Assembly (NCBI RefSeq): GCF_014633365.1
Contig: NC_068348.1
Coordinates: 13,534,311-13,598,310, forward strand
Reading direction: 5' to 3'
DNA from: Diospyros lotus
Taxonomy: Eukaryota > Streptophyta > Magnoliopsida > Ericales > Ebenaceae
Length of the DNA: 64,000 nt
The notes under the pieces were generated by a model. The model had not been told where the DNA came from and did not search any database. It was given only the letters and a program-made list of their open reading frames with translations. This document shows, piece by piece, positions 45,969 through 56,812 of the stretch. The first letter of the stretch is position 1, and every line of letters starts with the position of its first letter. A program made the translations under genes and the position numbers.

Positions 45969-46402
45969 TTACTCTTCCTCGCTTTCTGGTCCTGGAGGTG
46001 GAGTAAGATCTTGTTCTTCAGGTTCCTCTTCGTAAATTTGGTTTATCGCTTCCCCCACGGGGTTTAGGTATGCCTCTACCTCGCGTAGATAGGTAATAAA
46101 AGTTACAAAATCATCATAGGGTCCCAAAATACGAAGATTGTTTTCGACATCCTGCCATTCTGGGGTTAGTAAGGAGATCAAATAGAATATTTGTAAGTCC
46201 ACCATATAAGGATTCATCACATAGGTCAGAAACTATTGTAAAGTAGGGGTAACTAAATTCATAAAATCTCCTAACTTCTCCCCTGGATACATATATTGTC
46301 CTCCTAGCAACGCGGTCCATCCTCCCATGATGGCACGTTGAAATTGGTTTTCTTCTATCCATGGATCTATTCCTATCACAAACCAAAATATCTTCCAAGA
46401 TT
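45969..46402 (-). pseudogene. Extra ORF upstream of gag in Tekay-like element (unknown)
   Basis: About 144 codons in one minus frame, broken by one TAG after MNLVTPTLQ. Visible blocks: IFWFVIGIDPWIEENQFQRA, GGQYMYPGEKLGDFM, YLISLLTPEWQDVENNLRIL, TYLREVEAYLNPVGEAI and an acidic proline tail (EEEPEEQDLTPPPGPESEEE). It lies between the primer site and gag, where chromoviruses normally have only leader. I do not recognise the family. Keeping one frame over 140 codons with a single stop suggests it was once a protein; it could also be a captured host fragment. Confidence 0.5.
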
Positions 46403-46488
46403 AGTCATATCAAAACTCAAAATAACTCATATCACTATTGCATCTTCAAAGTTAGTTAACTTGAACCCAAACCAAACTATTTATTCTA

Positions 46489-46500
46489 GCTCTAATACCA
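46489..46500 (-). promoter_or_regulatory. Primer binding site (tRNA-iMet)
   Basis: Minus TGGTATTAGAGC two bases from the 5' LTR end of the Tekay-like element; one change from consensus. Confidence 0.85.
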
Positions 46501-46502
46501 AC

Positions 46503-47919
46503 TGTAATGCCCCACTTTTCCAAATACGCAATAACTTGAAATATAATTGAGACATCACCTACAAGCGTTATGGAAACCCTTACCAACAGAAGTATTGGAT
46601 CGAACCTACAAGCTTAACCAAAGCTAAACAAAAGGGGTTTCCACTAGATTCCCTTTATAAGTACAAGAAATGTATACGACCTTCAATACTCCATGAAACA
46701 CAACACATCACAGCAAGTACAATTGTAGGACACCCACAAACACCCTTTACAACCTTGAGTATCCTAGCTGTTATTTACAATACATCACTTGGTTACAAGG
46801 GTAATAATGAAATAAAATCAAAAGCTAGCTGCAAAACCCAAAGCTAGCCAAGCACCATCTTTTTGCCCTTGCTCGAACCAGAACTTGGAACACCTGGCAC
46901 TTCTAATAAACCTGAGATGTTGAATGTCCCAGGGGTATGAAACACCCAAGTTAGATAATAACATCTAAGTGAGTGACTCAGAAAATGAAAGTACATGCAT
47001 GCAAATGTAATAATGCTATTATGAAATCCACCCCTGTGGTAGCAATGCCAGGGTGTTGCAATCACCCGTGGCTCACCGTAAGAGCACGAGTTCTTCCATG
47101 ATGGCCCAACAACTAGCCATAGTCACCAGCACAAACATGATATATGACAAAATAGAAGGAATATGCATAGCCAAGGGAAAATATGACATGTAAGCCACGA
47201 AGGCAAGATATGCAAGCCAAAATTCACACACAAGTGAAGCAAAAAATGCTCAAAGTGTCACAAAACATGCAAGAATCACTCACCTTGATCGTTTTCCCTT
47301 CGATAGCACTGTTTAAAGCCCGATTTCGAGTACTAGGGGTTGTTTCTGCCGAAATCATGAATTTTAGTGAACCAAACCTTAAATATTTTTACATGGGGTT
47401 GTAGATAATTAAAATAGGAGAATTATGGTGAAAATTTTAGGTCAAACGGAGGCCGAACGCACCCTCACACGCCCCCGGAATTATCCATTTGATTTATCTT
47501 TCAACTCAAATTTTCATTTCCTTCCAATCCCAAGCCTCCAAATCTCACATTCACATGACTTCTAGGATAAGAACCCATTATGACTATTATCTCTTCTTTT
47601 CCAAGCCAATCTCATTCTTCCAAGTCATGCCACCTTAAGACTTTTGGGGTAAAGTTCATTATTACCTTTATCTTTCTAAATCCAATCTTATTCCTCCAAG
47701 TCATGCCTTCATAAGACTTTAGGGTAAGGACTCATCATTACAATCATTCCCTTTAGTTGGAAACAAGCTAACCCTTTTACAAGTTGTGACATTTGCACTT
47801 AAACCCGGTTTCCTCCTTTTCCTTATTACGTTAATGCCCTGAATCAAAATACCATTCATTTTGCTACTATAATTTCCATTACAACATCCAAGCTTTATAT
47901 CAAGTTCTGGGGTATTACA
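46503..47919 (-). repeat. 5' LTR of Tekay-like element (with 0.5 kb deletion)
   Basis: 1417 bp; aligns with 28677-30613 except for the missing 0.52 kb. Followed by TSD CTTCC (47920-47924). Confidence 0.88.
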
Positions 47920-47924
47920 CTTCC

Positions 47925-48121
47925 AAATTAATTTTATTTTATTAATCTAATTTATTTATTTTTTTCCTGTTCTTTATTAAATCTAAAATTTTTATTGTCT
48001 AAATAATAAAGAGGGTTTAAAAATTTGGAATTTGAAATCTTTCCTCGTGGGAACGATATTCTTACTTACTATTATATTACTTGTTCGACCCATACACTTA
48101 CGGTATATTTTAGGGTGATCA
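47925..48121 (+). repeat. Athila 5' LTR, right part
   Basis: Resumes the Athila LTR after the Tekay-like insertion and ends ...CTCGTGGGAACGATATTC...ACACTTACGG...GGGTGATCA. Confidence 0.75.
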
Positions 48122-48127
48122 AGTTTT

Positions 48128-48145
48128 TGGCGTTGTTGCTGGGGA
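48128..48145 (+). promoter_or_regulatory. Primer binding site (tRNA-Asp type)
   Basis: TGGCGTTGTTGCTGGGGA is close to the Athila site TGGCGCCGTTGCCGGGGA (three changes). Confidence 0.8.
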
Positions 48146-48339
48146 TAATATTATTCAATATCAAATTAAAACTTTTTCTTTATTAATTTAGATTGTATAC
48201 ATTTTTTTTTTAGTGTCTGTCTTTTGTGATTTTTTTATTTATTTTTTTCTATTTTTTGATTATTATTAAATTTATTTATATTGTTTATTTTTTTGCCTAT
48301 CTTACATTGTCTTGTTTTACATTGTAGGCTAAGTTGTGC

Positions 48340-49500
48340 ATGCCAAGAAATCATGGAGAAATTCATCCATTTGATCCAGAGATAGAAAGAACACTGCCAA
48401 GCAATAAAGAAAGGGACGAGATTAACACGATAAGTAACAATAATGGCAGAAAACTAGAACCTGAAACAAAATCAGAATCAGAGATTGCTACATGATTATG
48501 CTATGCTAGACCCAATTGGAGCTCAAGCCAGCATACTGAGACTAACAGTCAATGGCAATAACTTTGAGATCAAACCAAGACTCATTCAAATGGTTCAGCA
48601 GGGGCAATTTGGTGGAAATCTAACTGAAGATCCTAGTGCACATTTAGCAAACTTCTTAGAGATATGCGACACCATCAAAATGAACGGCGTCAGTGAGGAT
48701 GCAATCAGACTGAGGCTGTTTCTTTTTTCGTTGAGAGATAAAGCTAAGGTGTCGTTAAATTCCAAAGCTCCAAATTCATTTACCACATGGGCAGCCGTAT
48801 CACAAGCCTTCTTGAGTAAGTATTTTCCACCAGGTAAGACTGCTAAACTCAGGAATGATATTACTAGTTTTGTTCAATTTGATGGTGAATCTTTGTATGA
48901 GACATGGGAAAGGTTTAAGGAATTGCAAAGACGGTGTCCACACCATGGTCTGCCTGATTGGTTGATTGTGCATACATCTATAATGGTCTATCTCATTCAG
49001 TTAGAATCACTATAGATGCTGCCGCAAGGGGTGCACTAATAGGTAAGTTTATAGAGGATGCATATGAGCTACTTGAAGAAATGGCTTCCAACAATCATCA
49101 ATGATCTACTGAGAGAGGTATGCCTAAGAAAGCCTCAGGTATGTATGAAGTTGATGGCATCAATATGTTAAACACCAAGGTACACAATCTTGTTAAAATG
49201 TTTGGTAAGTTGGGGAATGTCAATGCTATTTATTATAATTTCAATTCTGCCGGTAATTGTGATTAGCATGAGAATTATCACTTGGGTTCTGATTGTATGT
49301 AGGTTGAGCAAGCTCAGTATATTTCGAATTATAACATACAGAACCATCAAAATAACTCATATTCTAACAACTATAATACAGGTTGGAGAAATCACCCCAA
49401 TTTTTCCTGGAGGGATCAGGGCGGCAGTAGCAATTCTAGGCCTAGCAATCCTCCTGGTTTTCAATCGAGACCTCAAGGAGTGATGCAACAGCAACTAGAA
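48340..49500 (+). pseudogene. gag: Athila gag (frame-shifted)
   Basis: From ATG 48340 the frame runs to a stop at about 48495; a shift near 48480 then leads into DYAMLDPIGAQASI, FEIKPRLIQMVQQGQFGG, EDPSAHLANFLEICDTIKMN, VSQAFLSKYFPPGKTAKLRN and ESLYETWERFKELQRRCPHH, all classic Athila gag. A one-base loss near 48975 ends that frame at 49015. The next frame continues with ARGALIGKFIEDAYELLEEM, a worn knuckle (CD-HENYHLGSDC) and PPGFQSRPQG. Several further stops. Not functional as it stands. Confidence 0.85.
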
Positions 49501-49756
49501 AACAAGCCATCTTGAGAGTTGGCAATTGAAAAGTTAGCAAATGCCACTGTAGATAGATTTGAAAAGCTGGAGGCAAAAGTAGACCAGATGGTCAGTTTCA
49601 ACGGAAATTTGGAGGTTTAATTGGGGCAGATCTCAAATGTCATAAATTCGAGAGATCAAGGTAAGTTGCTCAGCAAAACTGAGGTGAATCCAAGAGAGGA
49701 AGTCAAGATAGTGACATTGAGAAGTGGTAAGCAACTTGGTGAGGTAAGTAGTAAAC

Positions 49757-50824
49757 ATGTTACAGGTGACACCACCTGTTAAACCTTATGTTCCTCCTAT
49801 CCCTTTTCCTCAAAGGCTTAAACAGAATAAGGTTGACAAACAGTTTGAAAATTTTCTTGAAGTTTTTAAACAATTGCGCATTAACATTCCATTTGTAGAT
49901 GCTTTAACGCAGATTCCTACTTATGAAATTTTTTTTAAAGAAATTATGTCAAACAAGAGGAAGCTAAAGGATTATAAGACCATTGCCTTAGCTGAAGAAT
50001 GCAGTGCTATGATTCATAACAAATTACCTTCAAAACTTAAGGATCCAGGGAGCTTTTCTATTCCTTGCACTATTGGTGAAATTAATTTTAATAAAGTTTT
50101 ATGTGACCTTGGTGCAAGTATTAATTTGATGCCCTTTTCTATTTTCAGGAAGCTTGGACTAAAAGAACCAACACCCACCACTATTTCTCTTCAATTGGCT
50201 GATAGAAGTATCAAATATCCAAGGGGAGTAGTGGAAGATGTTTTGGTAAAAGTAGATAAATTTATTTTTCCTGTTGACTTCATTGTTCTAGACATGGAAG
50301 AAGATTATGATATGCCTCTAATTTTAGGGAGACCTTTTCTTGCTACAGGGAGAGCTTTGATTGATGTCCATCAAGGAACACCTAGCCTTAGAATTTATGA
50401 TGAGACAGTTACTTTTAATGTGTTTAAGGCTACGAAATATTTTAATGATAATGAAAAAGAAGTCTTAAGGATAAATGGCACTAATGATTTAGTAGAGAGA
50501 TTAGATGAGCCCATAGAAAATTGCATTGCTAATTTTTTTGATGAGCAAGAACAAATTTTAAATGCTAAGAACAAGGCTGGAGCCATGGGCTATTTGGGAA
50601 AAAAGCAAAAAGGTTGTCCATTCAAAAGAGACAAATTGTTTCCTTTGGATATGTCATCTTCTTCTTCAAAAGTCAAGCCACTAGGTCATGAAAAGGAAAA
50701 ATTGATAAGGGTGCTTAAAGACCAAAAGAAAGGGATTGGATGGAAAGTTGCTAACATTCAAGAAATAAGCCAATCAACCGGTATACACAAAATTTTGACA
50801 AAAGAAGGATTCAAGCCTTCGTGA
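49757..50824 (+). CDS. Athila protease ORF, ends just before RT
   Basis: An open frame of 355 codons; its first part is the gag-protease linker (PPIPFPQRLKQNKVDKQFEN), so the annotated start is only the first possible one. Retropepsin is clear: SFSIPCTIGEINFNKVLCDL then GASINLMPFSIFRKLGL (active Asp in DLGAS), and DMEEDYDMPLILGRPFLATG with the closing LGRPFL. The end (KLIRVLKDQKKGIGWKVANI, then HKILTKEGFKPS) is the segment that leads into RT in full Athilas. Here a stop follows at once and then the post-pol hallmark CTTGGGAGGCAACCCAAGC (50866-50884), so RT, RNase H and integrase have been removed. The protease domain has no internal stop. Confidence 0.85.
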   Translation: MLQVTPPVKPYVPPIPFPQRLKQNKVDKQFENFLEVFKQLRINIPFVDALTQIPTYEIFFKEIMSNKRKLKDYKTIALAEECSAMIHNKLPSKLKDPGSFSIPCTIGEINFNKVLCDLGASINLMPFSIFRKLGLKEPTPTTISLQLADRSIKYPRGVVEDVLVKVDKFIFPVDFIVLDMEEDYDMPLILGRPFLATGRALIDVHQGTPSLRIYDETVTFNVFKATKYFNDNEKEVLRINGTNDLVERLDEPIENCIANFFDEQEQILNAKNKAGAMGYLGKKQKGCPFKRDKLFPLDMSSSSSKVKPLGHEKEKLIRVLKDQKKGIGWKVANIQEISQSTGIHKILTKEGFKPS

Positions 50825-50946
50825 AGATAGAAACTTAGTCAAGCTAATGACTATAAACAAGCATTTCTTGGGAGGCAACCCAAGCTCTTTTTCTTTTTTG
50901 TTTTTATTATTTTATTTCAGTCTTGTTGAATAAATATAACCAATAA

Positions 50947-53900
50947 TGTAAAGATCCAAAAAAAATAAAAATAAAAAATAATAATAATAATAATAATAAA
51001 GATAAATAAAAAATAAAATAATATATATTTGTATAAAAAAATATAAAAAAAGAAAGGGGGAGGCACTCGGGCAGCCCCCCCCCCCCCCAGAAATCAATTT
51101 CTCTCTCTCTCTTTTTCCTCCTGCTCTCTCTCTCGGATTTTGCCGATTATTCGCAATCTACCCATTCTATCTTCGATCCGACTTTATTTCTACCATTTAA
51201 GTGCCCCCAATCTACAAAAGGGTAAGCATTTTGGATTAATCTTGATGGTTTTTCTTACTGTGTCGAGGGTGTGTGTGTATTGAGGCGCAATGTGGGTTTT
51301 GGATGTTGTTGGTTTTGGGATATGTTGGTCAGTTTGCTTGAGGGAGTTGGATGGCAATCTTGGATCGCCGAAAATCACCGACCACTGTGGTCGGCGACGT
51401 TGGCAGTGGGTTGTTCCCTTTTTGGCCGAAAGTTTGACCCTAGATCTATGAAAATCTAGCCGTCCAATCTTGGTTATTTTCGGGTATGTTGGTCGCCTAG
51501 GTGCTGTGCACCTTATGGTAGCCTTCGATCATCAAAAAGATGGCTACCGAATGGCGATGGCCAGAATGCGCCCTATTTTGGCTAAAAATTAATTTTTAGA
51601 TCTCTAAAGATCCAGTCGTCCGATGGTTCTCATTTTGAGATATGTTGATGTTCATGGTGAGGGCTTCGAATCGGTATGTTGGTCAGCCATTTTTCACCGG
51701 CAGACGGCGGCAGTCTGTTGGGAAGAAAGAAAAGAAAAGGAAAAGAAAAAGAAGAAAAGGAAAGAAAATAAAAATAAATAAAATATAAAGAAAAAGGAAA
51801 TTAGGGCTTTTGGGGTTGGGCAGGTTGGGTTAGGTTTTGGCCAAGATGGCGGGGCTCGATTGGGTTATAGGATGGCCTAATATGTTGGGCATGGCTTGAC
51901 CCAGTTGTGGCAACCCTTGGACTGGCCCACTCGGTTTGTTCTCCCTTCTTGTCCCTTGTCCGAGGACCTAGGATGACTTGATTAGGTTGGTCCTACTCAG
52001 GATATCAACATCAGTCTAATTTGGGTTCTTTTTAGGTCTCCTGGAATTGGCGATGTGACTGACGAGTCATTTTGTTGATCGGAGTCCTAAGGACGAAGCC
52101 CTATTAGATGACTCGAGGCCGAGCAAGACTGACCCCGAGTGCGTTCTAGGCTAGCCTATGATGATGATGTGGGTTTATCCCGAATCCTGATTTCTGATGG
52201 ATTCATTTTATTCTAAGACTAGAATATTGCAATTTATTTCTTTTAAGTCATTTATTAAATTATTAGTTAATTAATTATTATGTTTTAAAAATTTATCAAT
52301 TGAGTTATAAATATAAATATATATGTATTTTTGAAAAAAGGGAGAAATTTAAATAAAAATATATTATCTATATTAAAAGAAAACTAGTTTATGGGTGAAT
52401 ATAGAAATATATATATATTAATTTATTGCAGCCTATAAGTGGGTGTGTAGTTCCATTATACACTTACGCGTAGCATGCAAGGCGAGGCATGATGACGTAG
52501 TCGATGGCTAAGCTCGACGAATTCCATGACGCCAAATTCGAATATTGCACAGGCCAAGGTATAAAATAACCGATTCAGGGTGTTAGGCAATGGTTAGGAT
52601 TTTCGATAATTTCATTACGTCGTTACTCTTATTACCTAAATGTGACCACTTCATTTTATTTATTGTAGGCTCGGATTCTCAGGATTTTGCTCGATCTTCT
52701 CCCCAGACTCGAACTTGAGTTATCGTTTCCCAGGCGAGTAGACAGGATATGTTATGTTTACCTTATATTATGCACGTAAATACTGTTTCATGCATAAAGA
52801 TTATAAACTTGTACTGATTTTTATATGCATAACTTGTACATGATTTTTATATGCGGATCATAGAAAAATACTTTTAAATGTTTCTAACTTGCATGAAATA
52901 TTTTCATTCTACTAGGAGAGACATAAGCTGAAAGATACTCTAACTGATTTCTTGTCTTGAGAATGTGAAATATTGAATGATATGGTGTATTTTAGGCACC
53001 ACATGAAATGATAAATGATTATGACTTGTGCTTTAAATAGGGTATCACTTGCATTATTATTAGAGAACTATCTAGTAGATTCCCTGGTGACTCACAGTAG
53101 AAAAAGATCATGGTACTGTGAGGCTTGGCATGCCAAGGCCATGAGAGACACGGATAGTATGTTTTAGCACTGCTATCACGTGGGTCATTATGATATTATA
53201 GTGATGATGACGTATGTGCCAGTATATATACTTGAGAGCATATGTGTATAGACATTAGGACAGTTTCTACTAGTGTGTCCTCATGATTAGTGCATGCATC
53301 TCATATAAAAGTATAGGGGACTTAGGTGGTTAGGGAACAACTTATGGGGGTTGTCTTTAGGCACCTATTTTTCCTACACTATGTTTTTTCTTTTGAATCT
53401 CAAATTATGTAACTTATACTACATTTACTCGTTGTTCATCTTACTATTATATTATTGTATCCATGATACTCATCTTAGCATTTTTATTGCATACTCTCCT
53501 AGTGGGCATGACATACCTTATACTCACGAGTCCACAAGACTCACCCCTTTTTATTAAAATATTTTCAGGGAATTCTCCTTTTTGATTATTGGTCTAGCAG
53601 ATCTTCTGGTATAATATCAGACCCCCCCCCCCCATTTTTACTCCTGATGTGAAATAAGATGCTCTGTGGAGACATACACGTACTGTTGAGTCTGATAAGT
53701 CTTTCATTTTTGTGGCACATAATTGTGCCAAGGGCCTGAGATATGGGACTGTATACGTATTTATGACAACAGTGTGATGGATATTCTTATTTTTGTACAG
53801 TAGCTGTATATGGAATATTAAAATGTTATTATAGAAGGTGAAATGGTATTTTACTCCATGTTTTTTTATATTTTGTTAGTAATATTAATGTTTTTAGCAA

Positions 53901-53994
53901 ATCAAGCTAGAGAAGAGGCTTACTAGTCCACTGTGGGGTCGCTGGGCCTAGGGATTAGTGCTGGTTATGACTTATTAGTTTTTGGGTCATGACA
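50947..53994 (+). mobile_element. Solo LTR, 3.05 kb, Tekay-like in style
   Basis: Starts TGTAAAGATCC, ends GGGTCATGACA, with TSD AATAA at 50942-50946 and 53995-53999. It contains a C run (about 51077-51090), a CT-rich leader, a purine tract (about 51720-51800) and ACTCACGAGTCCACAAGAC near 53522, comparable with the stretch before the candidate acceptor in the LARD-like LTRs. No second copy in the window. Orientation is inferred from this layout. Confidence 0.75.
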
Positions 53995-53999
53995 AATAA

Positions 54000-55035
54000 C
54001 CCATACTTGTGATGTTGTGTAGGTTCAAAAGAAAGGAAAATAAAGCTGATTCAGTTTGGATTGGCATGGGTATTCGTAGTGTTCAATTATGTGGCCAAGG
54101 GAGTATTCATTTTTCATTCTCTTTCTTCTTTGTCTTTCACATTGAGGACAATGTGTTAAATAAGGTTGGGGGTGGAATTATTAATTGTTGATATATGCTA
54201 TTTGTTTTGCTTGGGTGTTTTTGAGATTAAATTTTTTTGCAAAACTTATATCAGGTGCATATTTGGCCAACCCCTAAACTAAAAAAAAAAAGGAAATTGT
54301 CAAAGATAAAATAAGCAGACTTGTTATTTTGAGTCGTGATTTGCATTTGGGTTCTTTATTATGTTTAACATTGAGTCTTTGATTTGGAATGAACAATATC
54401 TTATAAAGCAAGATTAAGTATACTTGGGTTCTAAAATCATTGAAGTACATGTTCTTTGTGAAGTTGTGTGAGTTGTGTGACTATGCATGAAAGATAAATG
54501 CAATGCTTTTCTTGTGATTATTTCTTTTGAGCTAGGCTTAAATAGGGTTTAAGTAAATAAGGTGAATAATGCTGAGCGAGATGGAGCATAAAATACACTC
54601 GTTTAATAAAAAAAAATGAGATGGAGCATAAAATGCACTCGTTTAAGTAGAAAAAAAAAGAAAGAAAGAAATAAGATGTTGAGAAAAAAAAAAAAAAAAG
54701 AAACCCTACTTTGCTACCTTTGTTTGTACTAGTAAGAAGGGATGGTTGCAAGAATAGGTTGTTGCACTATTCAATTGTGCAGGTTATTCAATTGTGCAGG
54801 TTATATGATAAAACATGATTGAGTTTAGAATTTTGTATAGATTCTTGAACTTGGGAATATAAGTATGCTTAATTTTCTTTATTTGCTATTGTTGCATTTT
54901 GGATTGAGGATTTTAGATGTGGGCATAACAAAAGATTTGAATATGATGAATGATTCCAAATATATGTTTTGTGTTTTGAGTTAAAATTTCTTTTTTTTGC
55001 TTGAGGACAAGCAATAATTAAAGTTTGGGGGTATT
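54000..55035 (+). other. Athila 3' region
   Basis: No gene. It carries the usual Athila 3' signatures CATTGAGGACAATGTG...GGTTGGGGGTGG (about 54139-54176) and CTTGAGGACAAGCAA...AAAGTTTGGGGGTATT (55000-55035); the last is the polypurine tract. GAGATGGAGCATAAAATACA is tandemly duplicated at about 54580 and 54618, and ATTCAATTGTGCAGGTT near 54772. Confidence 0.75.
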
Positions 55036-55901
55036 TGATGTGAGAATTTATTCACACATTTATAGGTCATAAGTGAGTAGTGTTTTTAGTATTTTATCTA
55101 TATTTTATATAAAATTGTTTAATGTTTTGAGTGTCCTTTACATATATTTATTTTTTAATATTTTTTGTTATTTTACAAGAATACTATTTGGTGTTTGAGT
55201 TAAGAAACTAAAAATATAAAAAAATTAAATAAAAAGATATTATAAAATTAATATTATAATATAAATAAAAAATAAATATTATAAATAATTGAAATTAACA
55301 GTATATTAAATATTATATTATCTATTATATTATATATATCTGTGTGTGTGTGTGTGTGAAGTGGTGTGCGTGAGTCTGGGGCTGTGTGTATATAATAGTA
55401 TATTAATATAATAAATGGAGTCAAATTGCATACCCTACATATATATATATATATAATAATAATAACATAAGGGATTTTGGCAAAACTTGGGAGGCGTCAA
55501 TTGGAACTCCATACCCTACATATATATATATATATAATAATAACATAAGGAATTTTGGCAGAACTTGAGAAGCAGCAGAATTAGAGAAATTGTGCAGCGC
55601 ATAGTGAAGGCGAAGGGAAGGAAATAAGGGAGATTGAAGGAGTGGCGGCAGGAACAGAAGGAAGTGGTGCATGCAGCGAAAGCAGGCGGACGCAAGAAGA
55701 CGCAAGCAACACAGATTCAACACCCAGATATGTTCTAGATTTGGGCTACGGGATTTATTTCTTCTTCTTTCTTATTTACTTAATTCGCTTATGCTCTTAA
55801 TGTCACTTTGGATTTTAATTAATTCTGCTATGAACTAATTTGTTAAACTAAGGCCATGTATTGGCCGAAACTATGATGGTGCATTTTTTATAATTTTATG
55901 T
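55036..55901 (+). repeat. Athila 3' LTR (cut by Tat-like insertion)
   Basis: Begins TGATGTGAGAATTTATTC and follows the 5' LTR to TTTTATGT at 55901. The (TG)n run at about 55341-55358 is longer than in the 5' LTR, and a block with ACTCCATACCCTACATATAT is duplicated here (about 55430 and 55508). The rest lies beyond the right end of the window. Confidence 0.85.
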
Positions 55902-56086
55902 TGTTGTTGCCAAAATACAACAATCTATTTTTTTATTTTTTTTTACATGGGAGAATGTAAGGTGCGTGGTTGACCACGGGAGTTTCTAGAGACTTCTGAG
56001 TCTTAAGGGTTCTGAGAGTTAATTGTCCTGAGAGTCTTGTCGCTAAGGTACGATGAGAGTAAAATCTCATCTCCAACGTGCACGCG

Positions 56087-56330
56087 AGCTGAGGTCTAGT
56101 GACCAAGGGGAGCTGAGGGTCTCATGACCAAGGGGAGCTGAGGGTCTCGTGACCAAGGCGAGCTGAGGTCTCATGACCAAGGCGAGCTGAGGTCTCGTGA
56201 CCAAGGGGAGCTGAGGTCTCATGACCAAGGGGAGCTGAGGTCTCGTGACCAAGGCGAGCTGAGGTCTCGTGACCAAGGGGAGCTGAGGTCTCCTGACCAA
56301 GGCGAGCTGAGGTCTCATGACCAAGGTGAT
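56087..56330. repeat. 24-bp minisatellite, about 10 units
   Basis: Unit GCTGAGGTCTCGTGACCAAG plus GCGA or GGGA, with small length changes. Open frames across it are repeat artefacts. Confidence 0.9.
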
Positions 56331-56455
56331 CTGGTGGCCTAAAGATTTGGTGGCCTAATGATCTGGTAGGCTGATGATCTGGTGGCCTAATCATCTGGTG
56401 GGCTGATGATCTAGTGGCCTAATGATCTGGTGGCCCAAGATAACCAAGTGACCTA

Positions 56456-56812
56456 AGGTGACGAGTGGCCTTGGATGACCAAGTGACATGAGGCGACAAG
56501 TGGCCTTGGATGACGAGTGACTTGAGGTGACGAGTTGCCTCGGATGACCGAGTAACCTGAGGTGACGAGTGGCCTCGGATGACCGAGTGACCTGAGGCGA
56601 CGAATAGCCTTGGATGACAAGTGACCTGAGGCGACGAGTGGCCTTGGATGACAAGTGACCTGAGGCGACGAGTGGCCTCAGATGACCAAGTCACCTGAGA
56701 TGACGAGTGGCCTTGGATGATCGAGTGACCTGAGGAAACGAGTGGCCTCAGATGAGGAGTGACCAGAGGCGACGAGTGGCCTCGGATGATCGAGTAACCT
56801 GATGCAACGAGT
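56456..56812. repeat. 35-bp minisatellite, about 10 units
   Basis: Unit GACGAGTGGCCTCGGATGAC followed by CGAGTGACCTGAGGC, with one-base length variants. Confidence 0.9.

Larger units (their letters stand above)
28677..47919 (-). mobile_element. Tekay-like chromovirus derivative, gag only (nested)
   Basis: TSD CTTCC at 28672-28676 and 47920-47924. On the minus strand: 5' LTR 46503-47919, primer site, an extra 5' ORF, gag, a pol-less stretch, polypurine tract and 3' LTR 28677-30613. LTR ends are TGTAATACCCC/GGGGCRTTACA. Gag has the chromovirus pattern (RLNPPIFQG, CCHC knuckles). Without the SIRE-like insertion the element is about 7 kb. No RT or integrase remains. Confidence 0.85.
27410..55901 (+). 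mobile_element. Athila-like gypsy element, gag-protease only, heavily nested
   Basis: 5' LTR starts at 27410 (TGATGTGAAAATTTATTC), is split at 28676 by a Tekay-like insertion and resumes at 47925, ending near 48121. The primer site, gag and protease follow, then the hallmark CTTGGGAGGCAACCCAAGC, a solo LTR, a 3' region with GAGGACAA...GTTGGGGG and GTTTGGGGGTATT, and the 3' LTR from 55036, which is cut at 55901 by a Tat-like insertion. RT, RNase H and integrase are missing. The remainder of the 3' LTR lies outside the window. Confidence 0.8.
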
